Assembly (NCBI GenBank): GCA_050084515.1
Contig: CM114275.1
Coordinates: 7,440,001-7,504,000 of the forward strand
DNA: 64,000 nt
Direction: 5' to 3'
From: Blasia pusilla
Taxonomy: Eukaryota > Marchantiophyta > Marchantiopsida > Blasiales
Position numbers and translations under genes: made by a program. This document shows, one piece after another, positions 49,801 to 60,853 of this stretch. The notes under the pieces are model-generated. The model did not search any database. It was not told where the DNA came from and saw only the letters and a program-made list of their open reading frames with translations. Position 1 is the stretch's first letter. Every line of letters starts with the position of its first letter.

Positions 49801-49845
49801 AGAGACTTTCCTCTCTTCCTCTCTCCTGCCAAAATACCAGCCCCC

Positions 49846-49854
49846 TAATGTTTG
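49846..49854. repeat. Target site duplication, right (TAATGTTTG)
   Basis: Second copy of the 9-mer at 37,504-37,512, directly after the terminal CCAGCCCCC. Confidence 0.8.
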
Positions 49855-50077
49855 GGAAGGCGGCGTATTTGGGATTTCGGTTACGGAAAGGCGACGTTAA
49901 GCCTTGTCCCTTTTAGATACAGACCTCTATCGGGCGCGTGTCACCCTCGTAGTATATTACTCGAAAAGAGATATTCATTAGAGTCCAACTAGAGCATGGG
50001 ACAAATAGTGCTATGGTACGCACACATACAATCACGACACTATTTGAGTCGTACAATATGTTGTTAGGGGAATATGT

Positions 50078-50079
50078 TA

Positions 50080-50156
<77 letters not shown>
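50078..50156. repeat. (TA)n microsatellite
   Basis: About 80 bases of AT dinucleotides, interrupted once by TTTATAT near 50,115. Confidence 0.95.
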
Positions 50157-50160
<4 letters not shown>

Positions 50161-50509
50161 CACATGTCAGAGTGAGACACTTCTCACACCCTCATCAAGC
50201 TCCACATACAAATACTTCTGCATAGATATTCCATCTAGAAAATTAACAACCAACCCTATCTTGATCCCTCAAAAGGGATCCACAGCTCAAATATCCTCCT
50301 TAGGGATACACCATACAATCAATGTGGTGTTCAAAGGTGACACCACATGTGAGGCTATCCAATGTCAATCCATGAGAGCATGGATTAACTAGATCCAAGA
50401 TCTCAAACATCTGAAAATTGTGCTCCGGTTTGACAAAACAATAGACATAAGAGTACTTGATGTGTGCACAAGACATGTGTAAAATGATGTCAGCTTTAAG
50501 GTGGAAGAA

Positions 50510-50960
50510 GCAAGCAACCCGTCAGAAACCGACGGGTTGCTTTACATCTTGAACAAAATTCTAGTTGCAACCTGTCAGATTCTGATGAGTTGCAAGGTCT
50601 ACTAAGCGAACCATTGGGTTCCAACTGGTTACTCTACACCACTCGGAATAGTGCATCAATCTGCAATCTGTCGGGTTCTAATGGGTTGCAAATCTGGTTT
50701 TCTGGCTTGAAAGGCAACCCGTCGCTGTCTGACGGGTTGCACTTCAACTCACAATAGAATTTCCTTCAACTCATTGGAATCCGACAGGTTGCATGTCTAG
50801 GGTTTAGGGTATGAACCAAGAATATGAAACAAATTATATAAAAAAGAAAAGAGTTTTTTGGGACATACCTAGAGTTGATTTGAGGAGACCTCAGTGGGTA
50901 GTCATTTTTTATCATCCAAGATTGTGTCGTCCGCCACTTCAGAGATCTTGTCATGTCTTT
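50510..50960 (-). pseudogene. Inverted fragment of a third MULE copy (methyltransferase exon and palindromes)
   Basis: Minus-strand text RSLKWRTTQSWMIKNDYPLRS at about 50,955-50,890 matches RSLKWRTAQLWVIKNEYPLRS of the copy 1 methyltransferase exon. It ends at a donor-like AG|GTATGT and is followed on that strand by palindromes (50,714-50,738, 50,515-50,539 and others), the same exon-then-palindrome order as copy 1. It is more diverged and inverted. No other part of the gene is visible nearby. Confidence 0.75.
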
Positions 50961-51159
50961 TAGGATAGATCGGTAAGATCTAGTAGAGTGCCTTTGCGAG
51001 TAGTGAAGGACATGCTCAAGAGGTCGAGGATGACGTGTTGAGGCCCGTGGAAACCTGAGAGAGTAGGTTTCTCCTTCGTTTCGGCTCATTTGGAGCCATA
51101 TTGAGTAACTTACTATTTTAGGTAAGTAGCATTTTGAGTTTATGGTCAAATTTCTATTT

Positions 51160-53440
51160 TGGTAATTAGCCCTTGACCTCCTACATCATGTCAAGATCCA
51201 AGGAGATGACTTGGGAGCATAGGTTACCATAAAGAGAGCTTGGGAGAGGGGAGGGGTATACCTCAAGGAGAGAGAGCTTGAGAGCTAATTCTATCTTTGT
51301 TGAACCTCTTAGCACGAGGCGGCGGAGCTATGGTCCCTTGCTATGTGAGTGTAACCCAAGCCTCTCATTAGGAGAATGGGTTTGATTTGATATTGAGAGA
51401 AATATGTGAGAGTGCACACATATGAGAGCTATGGTGTTGTGAGAGAGATTTCACCTTATTTTACAAAGAGAGAATGAGAGGGTGAGAGAGCTTTATGGGG
51501 GAGCTTGCTAGTTTCTTGATGTTTGGTGCAGGTTGGGGACCGTGTTCCCCGCTTCATGGCTCATGGGAGTGCTCACGGGAGTAAGAGTCGCGCTATTTTC
51601 GTACGAGAGACTGGCGCGAGGAAGCGCTGCCCAATTTCTCATAGGGATTGAGTATGGGCGCGGGTTGCCCCATGCCGATGCTCTCGGGAGCACCATGTAG
51701 CTTGCTGATTTGTATTTTCATAGGTTTTACATTTTTGTTGGGAGAAATCAGCGCGGAAGCACTGCCAAAATTTATGTAGGAGAAGAGACATTGGGATTTA
51801 CGACAATTCTCGTCAGTTTTTATTGGAAGGTTCGATTCAAAATATTTTCTGACGCCAATCTTAGACTGTGAAGTTGTGCATGCTGTACAATAGACGATGC
51901 ACGATTTGGAGCTACGAGTAGAAAGTTATGGCCAATTTTGTGAAACTGCCCTTGTTAGGCAAATTTTAGGGTAAAATTGTTCAAACCTAAACCAGCCGCC
52001 GCGCAAGTGGCAGACGTCACCTTCAACAGTCCACCTTCAACGGTCAACCATCACCGTCCATGGTCCATTGTCACCATCCGCCGTCAACCTTTGACCTTTG
52101 ATGATCGACCACTGTTTCCGCCTACCGCCTCTCATAGCCGCGTTCAACCGTTGTCCTCCGTTGGTTGCCATTGCCACCATTACGGAGTGGACGGTCTTCC
52201 ACGATGACCGTTGATTCTCTGACTTGCGCCGCCACCACGTACTTTCTTGTGGCCTCCATCGTCATCGCACTTTCTTCATCAACGAGTGATGGCAGGTGAC
52301 CTCGGGTTATAGTGTTTGATTTTTCATTTCATTCTGCTATGTTGTGATTGGTAGCCGCCCGACGACGATCGAGTACCGTGCCGTGACGCCCGTAGCCGCA
52401 ACGCACCGCCGATTGCCATGTTGTGCCGCTCGTGGCCACACCGCACCGTCTCTATCCTGAAGCCGCTCCTTCACTAAGGAGTAGAGCGTATGTATTGCTG
52501 ATTGAGGAGGGTATGCCGCAAAGTGACGCATCCCATTATCGAGTGTCGTGCCGTTATGTAGCCGTTCCGTGCTGCCAATGCCGCACTGTACTGCATATTG
52601 AGGAGGTTTGAGCAGCATCAGTACAAGAGGAGTACGATTTGATGATTGGAGGAGTTTTCTTGAGGATCGAGTTGGGGTCGAGATTTGCAGTTGCCGAGGA
52701 GCGACATCGACATTATTATGACGTTACCCATTCTGGTCTCTTACCCTGCACGTGTGAGGGATTTCTGAGTATTGGGAAGTTATTTGGGATATTGGGTTTT
52801 GTGATGGTGTTGAGAGCATTGATAACGTATGGGTTGAGGGGACATAGACTTGTGTGGGATGTCTAGAGTTGAGGATGGTTTGTCGATGAGACTATAGATC
52901 AGTTGATTTGTCGCACCACGCCTCAAGTTGCCGTACAACACACGTCTCGTTCAAAGAGTGTAGCTTGAGTGCCGCATGTTAGATTTAGTGATTGCGTGAT
53001 TACTCAAGAGGTTGAGAATGATCATGTGAGGGGGGTACGAGGGTCATCACGACGTCCTTTCGGGACTTTGAGAGGCAAGGTGCTAGACCGCAGAGTAGCT
53101 ATAGAGGGTTTCCGCGGAGTGGCGCGAGGTTTCAATGGTCTCCACGTGCGAGACCACCTCGACCTCCTCCTGTGTCATCTTCAGACACGGAGGAGGGCAT
53201 AGAAGAGTTGAGTTGTGCTTTGCTTCTAACATTGAGTAGTCCTACTGCTTAGGTGTACGAGATCGACGACTGGGTAGATGACCGCGTAGGTTCTCAGGTG
53301 CAGTAGGCACGATAGAGGTGCACGACTTCATCGTGGAGTTTAGGGGTTGGTGCGACTCACATCGGGCTACGATCTCTAGAGAGCTCAATCCGTTCACAAC
53401 ATGGCATGGTATGTTCCACCATTTAGAGGGGGTACCCATT
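51160..53440. other. Gap without recognised gene
   Basis: Purine-rich GAGAG tracts near 51,230-51,490, a CCGTCAAC-type low-complexity stretch near 52,020-52,100, and CG-rich text to 53,440. Several frames of 60-95 codons show no family character. It could be the decayed interior of the LTR element that follows. Confidence 0.3.
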
Positions 53441-53444
53441 GAAC

Positions 53445-54450
53445 GTTAATCTTGTTGTTGCGGAAGCGTGCGTTCAGTAGGTCAGGCTCTCAACGTTGAT
53501 CTGCATCCAAACACGCACTCTGGTTAGTTGGGTCTTGGATCAATCAGCGGGCTAACTTTCTGAGCTCTCATCTCGGTCTCTCATCAAGCTGAACCTTCCT
53601 AATTTCGCGGTTTACAATACGGGCAAGTCTCGAAAGACTTGGGACAGACTTTCTGGTCGGTTCAGGAACCTCAAACGGCATTTTGCGTCTGGCGGTTCTA
53701 ATTGTCCGATGGACATCCAATGAGTCCCTAGCCAAGACTCACACAAAGTGAATCTCAGGTTGGAATCCAAGTGTGGCATACAAAGTCCACTTCCTTGAAT
53801 CAGGTTTGGGTTTAGAGTTCCAACGTCAAACTCCCATTCCATCCCGTGCCTTTGAGACGCCATTTGATGCTCAAAGTGGGGATTCGTGTTCCAAGACATC
53901 TTGGAGAGACTCCCCCCTTACTAGTACTTCTGGGGATCTCCGGGGTTGCCCTACCTTTAGGGAAAGACACTCGCGCATCTCCAATTGGCCCTAAACCCGA
54001 TTGCTCTCACAATTGTTTTTGGCCAATATCTTAGTCTTTACTTACGCGTTTTCTAAGATCTTTGGTGCATTGCAAAGCTTCTTAAGATAAGCTTTCCAAA
54101 GCGCCCTTACTTGTCCCAAACGCATCTTGGTGCTAAACGTTATAATCCAAAACACAGTCAAATTCCTCAAACGCTAGTCGTGTTCCAAAACTGGTTTTCA
54201 CCTCTTTGGCAACCAACCTTCCTAGACTCAACTCATCTCAAGTCTTGGCTCGCGTTTGGTCTAGGTTTCCTGGTTACGACCACTAACGCATGAAACAAAG
54301 AACTCTATTCCGGGTTTCGTCTCTTGGACTTTTCCAAGAGATCTTTCCAAACGCCTCTCCAAAGCGCAAACATCGGAGCGTGAGTCCACTTGAGTTCTGA
54401 TGTTCCGCTTGGCGCCTATTTGGTGTTGTTTGGTTATGAGGGTCGCGACA
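53445..54450 (-). repeat. LTR-like repeat, copy 2
   Basis: Same orientation as copy 1 at 23.5 kb, starting TGTCGCGACCCTCATAACC at 54,450 on the minus strand. Just outside that end the minus strand reads AAGGAGGAATGAG, which looks like a polypurine tract, so this would be a 3' LTR. Confidence 0.55.
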
Positions 54451-55257
54451 CTCATTCCTCCTTAGAAGGTTGATGTCCTCATCAATGCAAACCTTTTTAA
54501 TGTAAAGTTCTGGGAAGCCGACCCCTTAACACTGAATCGCATTCTAGTAGCTAACCCGCAATTCCTCTTTTGGCTTAAGTGTTAGGTTTTCGCTTGCAGT
54601 ATTTAGAATTATTAGCTTCTTCACTTCAATTTGCCTAGACCAATTTTGCAGAACTAATCAAACTATTGAAATAAGCTAACTAAGTCTGCAACCTAACACT
54701 CCACTTACTATTTGTAAACAACCGCCTGTTTACCTAACCAGTTCGTACTACTTTTGGGTCACTCGTAATCCACTTAGACGCGTCACTAAGTTCACTTGTG
54801 CAACATGAATGAGATCACCACAAACCCCAAGACAGACTAATTTTCCCCGCCGACGTTTGGGCGAGTCCAAATGCTAGTACTTCAACACTTGGTCCTGATC
54901 TAGATGCCTTATCTGAATACAAGCTCTCATCTCAAATACTCATTGTTTGGCCTTCTTGACTTACATCCTAAGCATATGAAGAACTACTCATTTCCATGCA
55001 CTACCAAAATCAAAATCGCAATCACAAGCATCGAATCTCCAAATCCATGCATTCTTTATTGCAATAACTAAATATTTTTTGTTACAACGGGTTATCGGCC
55101 CAAGCTTCCCCGTCTCAAGTTATGTCCTTTGTTTCACCATGTACTAACGCATGTGCCTATCTTGCATCAATTTGAAGTCTTGCAACGCTTCTTGCACGTG
55201 TTCAAGATCCGCCTCCGCAATCCAAGTCGACTTTTTCACATGGTAGCCTTTGACCAA
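54451..55257. other. Gap left of MULE copy 2
   Basis: No gene seen. The last bases, CTTTGACCAA at 55,248-55,257, should be the left target duplication of MULE copy 2. Confidence 0.4.
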
Positions 55258-55645
55258 GGAGGTGCGGTAAGAGGAGAGGAAGAGAGGAGAGAGGAAACTA
55301 CCTTCAACCGAAATAGATACTTTTTTTAAAGAGAGTTTCCGTTGGGTTGAAGAGAGGAAACTTTTTGTGTGAATTTTTTTGCAAGTTTTTGCTCAGTTAT
55401 TAAGCAGTCCCACAATTTTTTTTTCCTCTTCCATATTTTGGTAACCCATCTAAGTCCGACCGGTCGCAAATTGCACAAAATTTAGAAAACTGAAAAATTA
55501 GTGTAATCATAAGTGTGGAACCAATCACTTTTTCCATCCAAGGTCTGGAAACAATCTATCATTTGCCCTAGGCTTAATAGAGTTCAAGCTCAAAGTGAAG
55601 GTTCTCGAAAAATGAAAGTACAATCTAAAACCTCATTTTGCATCC

Positions 55646-58600
55646 TCAAAGTGGTTTGTTTAAAATACTTCGCACTTCGTTGAGGGACAGAATTGGTTGG
55701 TGGATTCTTACTCCTACCTCCGACTCTCTTAAAACTACCAGCAACACATAGTACATGTTCTTACAAGGGAAATACCTTTTGCCACTTGTCTCTCTTTGGA
55801 CAAAGTCATCACATGAACATATGGGAAAGCAACAAATGTGCACCACATACATCCCTGTAACACTTGAATTTACAGTGTTGTTCCTGACCCAATACATCCT
55901 TCCTATTCCATTCCCACGCAGGACATCTTTCATGGCGATGATCTCCATTTTTGCCTCTCGAGCTGATGCAATTCGCTTTGCTCTCTCCACCGTTGGCCTA
56001 CACATTTTGTTTCTCTTCACCCCATTTCTAGACTCAAACAGAAATAGTGGATTGAGATCATCCACCTTCTCCGGGTACATGTTGACATAAATCTTGGGTT
56101 GAATACGAAATGCGAAGGTCTCTGTAATGCGAATATGCTCCGAACTTCCCCCGTCTATGAGTTTGAAACCGTCACTTGTAAGATTGTCCACTTTGTCTTG
56201 AGTGCAGTTCGTACCTGCGGCGATGGGCCAAATCGTGGGGGTATTCCTCGGAGCTCCAATGGCAGCCGGATAAGACTTCCACAAAGCGCAAGATTCATTC
56301 GGGCAGAAGAAGTTCTTCAATTGATCCCTGGTCCTCGTGAAACGATCAAAGGTTTTGAGTCCCCAGAACCCAGGCAGTGGTCGTCCAGTCCTTGTAAAAT
56401 TATTATTTAGGAAAGTGCCGCATGCTCTCCTAATGCCATCAGATCCTGCCCTGCAAGTGGGTCCACATCCAAGGTTGCTCCAAGATAAATGCTACCGTTT
56501 CATGTTGCAATCCACCTCCATGACCGGAATCCCATATTGTTGAACCATCCCAGCCACCGGATGTTGCGAACTTCCACCAACGGAGGGCTTTTGAAATAAG
56601 ACATTCACTGATTTTGGAGAAGTTACTCCATCACGGATTTGGGAGCGGTCCGGGGTCCCCGAATACCTGGGCGGCGTAATTTCCTCATCCAAATCAATCA
56701 CCGGATTTGTTCCTCGATGCTGCCTCTTCACCTGCCTGAAGTCAAGATATTTATCTGGTCTCCAGGATTCTCGCTCGGACTGCTCTACCACCATCTATAT
56801 GGGACGTCTTGAACCCGCCCACGAATATCCCCACCAATGTGTACGTCTTGCTCGAGGGGAGTTCCTGCTACGCATCGGTTGAAGGCTTCCACATATAGTT
56901 TTTCATCACCAGATCTTACAGTCGCCCTGACATAGAGCTCGTAGATTGAAGGCCCCCTTCCTTTTGTTATGCCTTTTGTGAGGAAGATATGGGATGCTGT
57001 AGAGTGTAGCATTGCTCTTGTGTGGTCTTGTTGGCATGCCTCCACAAGTGAAATTTGTTGGCATACTTGTGACAACCTCTAGGAGGAATGAACACTTTCT
57101 GCTCCACTTGTGTTGGGGCAGAGGGCATTTTCATGAATGTTCAATCCCTGCAACGACGGCAATGTTAAAAGGGAACTAAAATAGCTCAGGAGTCAAAGAA
57201 ATAAGCTACATGTCAAAACCAGACGGGTTGCAAGACCGAGGCATCCCAGAACGACTCTGCAACCCATCGGGTCCCGACGTGTTGCAACCCTAAATCCACC
57301 TATTGCAACCCGTCGGATTCCGACAGGTTGCAAGAACCTTTGGCCACTCCGGGCTGGAAGATCCAAATGCAAGTCATCCAAAACCCATCCGGGTCGAACT
57401 ATTTGCAAGCCTTGTATACATGCGACTTGCATACTTGTATACGGGTTGGACCAAAATTCTGGATGCAACCCATCGGTTTTCGACTGGTTGCACACTTAGG
57501 AAATCCGTCCGTTTCCGACGCGTTGCACACTCAGGCAACCCGTCGCATCTGACAACTTGCTTGGTTTCTTCGGTTTGAAATCCCTATAGTTCCCACGCTT
57601 CTCAACTTGAGCTGCAACTTTACAAACAATTCTCAGCGTGAGCTTGACAAGACAAAATAATGAACTCACCTGCCGCATGAAGTTTCCCCATTGTCTCATA
57701 CGTACAGTCCACCAACTCAACCAAGAGCACAACTCTTTGTACTTCCCCTCAATCGCATGCTTTCTCCACCACCCATGAAGTTCTTCTTGGCATTCCATGG
57801 CGTGTTTCAAGGTTTTGCTGTCCTTGCAGTGTTGGAGTAGAGTGACATGCTCTGTCCTCTTATTCTGCTTGATGCAAGATTTGGTGTACTGGGTCACAGA
57901 CTGTTGCCAATGGAAAGCATCCGACCTTTCCCTCTCCGGTTGAACCTCTCCACCCCAAAACACTTCCCGGATAGCAATCCACCTAGGTTGTGCATTGTCT
58001 GCCATGAACCCATAAATTTTCGGAGGTGGCCTTTTGTTTTCCTTACCACCTCCAATAAGAGTAACCAGCACATCTTCAAACTGCCAACGTCTTCTGCTTT
58101 TACTTCACACACAAATATAGTTTTGAGTCCCTTCTCCACATGGTCATAAACGTGAGCACCCATTTTCAACCATCCGTTCAGCACTCTGTAGCAAATATCA
58201 AAGCTTACCCAGCTGCCGTAAAGATCTTCCCCTTCCCTCATTCGATCTATAAAATCGAGGCCACTCGACGGACCTGTGGTTGACATTTTGAAGACATAGG
58301 CCTTGGATCCCTTGCCTCCTTGGCCCATGAACTGCCATCTCTGAATGAATGGAAATTTGGAGTTGGCCTTGATTCTGGCGATGGCATCCATTTCTTCCGT
58401 CTTTCCATCCAAAACCCGTATTTGACGCAGCAAATTCCGGAAGCATTCAGGATCAGCGAGAAATGCGAGATTTTCCCAAAGTTGTTTCTCCTCAGCCGCC
58501 GTGATCTCGTCCTGTCGAGGGATTCCAAGCAATTGTTCACAAATTTGTGATGCTGTTGTGAGCTTGATCACTCTGGGCTTTGAACCCAAAGAGATTCTGT

Positions 58601-59677
58601 AGACCTCGGCCACTTTCTTTGCCACATCCTCCTTGATGTGTCTCTGAATTGCATCGGTCACAAGATGAGTGTGGGAGCCAACATGAACTGCCAGCCTTGT
58701 GTACTCTGACGTGGAGCCCTAGTCATGGAAAATAAAAAATATGTATGGAGGACACGCTCCAACGCAGAAGGGCGATGCCTGACAATGAGGACATCGATGG
58801 CCTCCCGGCGGTATGGTGGCACCAACCTCGTATGGAGTTTCTGCATTCTTGGGGGGGAATTGCGACGTATTGACTTGCCCGTTGCGCTCTAGATACGGGC
58901 ATGCTGGACTTCTACACTCCAAGGCTCCAACGCATTGGCAGCGGGAGACAATCCAAGGACCATCTGGAATTGAAGCACTAGTCCGTTGAAGCCTGCACCA
59001 TCGAAGACAATCAGACTTTCTGTCCATACCCTTCAGGCGTCCTTCATCTTTCTTTTGAGCAGGAGCAGCAAGTGGAGGCAACTCAAAAATGCAATTACCA
59101 TTGTACGTAGGCGGCAGCTCGTCGACAAAAATATGCTTGAACATTTTCAAGGCCAAAGACGATAGCAAACTATTGCCTGATACTCGCAAGAGGAACGAGT
59201 AGGCGGACAGAGGGCCCGGTTGGTGTCCGACAGATCCACTGAGGTTGATAACATCCACAATCTCTTCATGAAGAAAATATTGTTACAAGCGTGTGAAGTT
59301 GGAGTCGAAGCCGGATCTACTAAGCTAGGAGTTGCAAACGTAGAGCTCGGTGCACTAGGAAATTCTCGACCGTCTACGTGGGAAATAGAGGAATTCAGGA
59401 GCAAGCCGTAAACTCTATATTAACCATTTGCTAGAGGTAGGAGATTCCATACTTTACCATCTGCAATCACTGGCTGGATTGCTCCTATTATGTCCTCCGT
59501 ACCGTCCACCCTAACATCCTTGGATACAAAGATGGTTCCAATTTGGAGAAGAAATCAAATAGAGAGAAAATTTTCATCCACTGCTATGAAAGACTCACGA
59601 GCTTGCGGTCGAATGATTTCTGATTGAGGAAGGGCCGCTAGATGACTGCCACAAGTGAGCTTCACATAATTATCCAT
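55646..59677 (-). pseudogene. MULE transposase, copy 2
   Basis: The same gene as copy 1, start ATG at 59,677. N-terminal frame to about 59,270; Cys-rich stretch near 58,980-58,760; core from about 58,710 (VTDAIQRHIKEDV) through FDICYRV and ADNAQPRW to FHWQQSV and beyond (57,500); further exons 57,075-56,785 and 56,790-56,490; SWIM exon 56,320-55,646. Lesions differ from copy 1: TAG near 58,719, a one-base loss near 58,040 in the core, a frame change near 59,270, and a codon change in the SWIM finger (CKH to CKN, 55,757-55,759) that removes a zinc ligand. Positions broken in copy 1 are intact here and vice versa. Confidence 0.75.
57220..57560. repeat. Palindrome cluster in transposase intron, copy 2
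   Basis: Several palindromes, for example near 57,305-57,330 and 57,465-57,490, in the position of the copy 1 cluster at 39.5-39.9 kb, but with a changed middle part. Confidence 0.8.
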
Positions 59678-59721
59678 TCCCAGAAGATTCCACTGGGAGG
59701 AGACTAAGAATGAGAATGTTT

Positions 59722-59729
59722 AATTTATA
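59722..59729 (-). promoter_or_regulatory. TATA box of transposase gene, copy 2
   Basis: TATAAATT on the minus strand, 45 bp before ATG 59,677. The distance is shorter than in copy 1 because a GAATGGGAATG-type stretch is missing. Confidence 0.6.
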
Positions 59730-60132
59730 GTGAATAGGAACTCAAATTCTCCTGACAGAATTTGACTGACAAGATGAAGTTTGGTAGGTGAAAATGTCTT
59801 ACACAATGGATTCAATTCTATTGCAACCTGTCGGAGTCAGGTGGGTTACAGAATTTGGGAATCAGAGACCTGGGTTGCGAAGCACACTTCATTTTTTTGG
59901 AACCCGTCGGAGTTCGTTGGGTTGGTACCCCTTATTGCCGACCGAAGATCTTTTGAGGCAATTTTGCTAGCATCAAACATAAGATATCCCTTGCTTATGC
60001 TAGGGCAACCAATCGTTGGGGACTTTTGCGGGATTGTCCAACTCAGAGTACATCTTGTGACCCGTCGGATTGCAATGGGTTGCCTCGGAACAATACGTTG
60101 TCGCATTGTTTCCCAAGGGATAGGAAAGCGTG

Positions 60133-60755
60133 CAACCTGTCGATAACAGACGGGTTGCCTTGGAACCTCGCCTATTAACCCAAGATAAGCGAAGCGTGCA
60201 ACCCGTCGGCTTTGGACGGGTTGCACGCTTCTGCCTCACCTTGTAACGCAAACATGAACGAAGCGTGCAACCCCTTGCTCTCCGACAAGTTGCGCGGGTA
60301 CCGCGCCTTCTTGCCCAAAGACGGCGGAGGCGCGCAACCCTTCGGCCTCAGATGGGTTGCGCAATTATCTCATGGTGTAACACTTACATTAAGGAAGCAT
60401 GCAACCCGTCTGTTTCCGAAGAGTTGCGCGAGTGCCGCACCTTCTTGCCCAAAGACGGCGAGGCGTGCAACCTGTCGACCATAGACGGGTTGCCCAAGGG
60501 CCTCGCCTTGTTTCGCTTATATGAAGGAAGCGTGCAACCTGTCGGCCTCTGACGAGTTGTGTGGGAAGCCCGCGTTGTTATCCCAAGATGAGGGAAGCGT
60601 GCAACTCAACCGTCTTTGACGGGTTGCGCGGGTACCTCGCGTTCTTGTCCGAAGACGGCGGAGGCGTGCAACCTGTCGGTCTCTGACGGGTGCCACGAGG
60701 ACGGATGCCTTGAACCCTCGGGAAGCGTGCAATCCATCGAAGCCTTCGGGTTGGT
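60133..60755. repeat. Tandem palindrome array in divergent promoter, copy 2 (10 units)
   Basis: Palindromes start at 60,133, 60,199, 60,268, 60,335, 60,402, 60,468, 60,535, 60,602, 60,669 and 60,730, so the spacing is 66-69 bp apart from the last (61). Most units are preceded by AAGCGTG or AGGCGTG, and the spacer is repeated too. Copy 1 has six units in the same place. Confidence 0.9.
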
Positions 60756-60843
60756 GTTTTTCACGTCCAGACTTCCGTAATGGCTAGCACGTCGCCGTCG
60801 GAAGGACGATGCGACCCAACGGTCAGCCCAACGGCTCGAAAAG

Positions 60844-60853
60844 TATAAATAGG
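60844..60853 (+). promoter_or_regulatory. TATA box of cargo gene, copy 2
   Basis: TATAAATAGG in the same context as copy 1, about 260 bp before the first ATG of the cargo gene. Confidence 0.75.

Larger units (their letters stand above)
37512..49845. mobile_element. Large MULE, copy 1, with ParB/methyltransferase-like cargo
   Basis: The left end begins GGAGGTGCGGTAAGAGG. The right end, read inward on the minus strand, begins GGGGGCTGGTATTTTGG. Both then run into the shared purine-rich block GAGAGGAAGAGAGGA. The flanks carry the duplication TAATGTTTG. Inside are a minus-strand MULE transposase gene (37,929-41,977), a divergent promoter, a plus-strand ParB/methyltransferase-like gene (43,174-48,018) and many palindromes. 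At 12.3 kb it is unusually long for a MULE with its own transposase. A second copy starts at 55,258 in the same orientation. Confidence 0.85.

Noticed and set aside
50013-50225. ORF with long Ile-Tyr run
   Set aside because: Direct translation of the (TA)n microsatellite.
37512-55257. Simple segmental duplication of the 37.5-47 kb block into 55-64 kb
   Set aside because: The left boundaries coincide with the transposon end in both copies, flanks differ, and copy 1 has its own target duplication.
55129-55329. ORF running across the left end of MULE copy 2
   Set aside because: Its second half is the purine-rich terminal repeat; it has no equivalent at copy 1.
60133-60755. CRISPR-like array (regular palindromic repeats)
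   Set aside because: Spacers are themselves repeated, no cas genes occur, the context is a spliced eukaryotic transposon, and repeat copies are far too variable.
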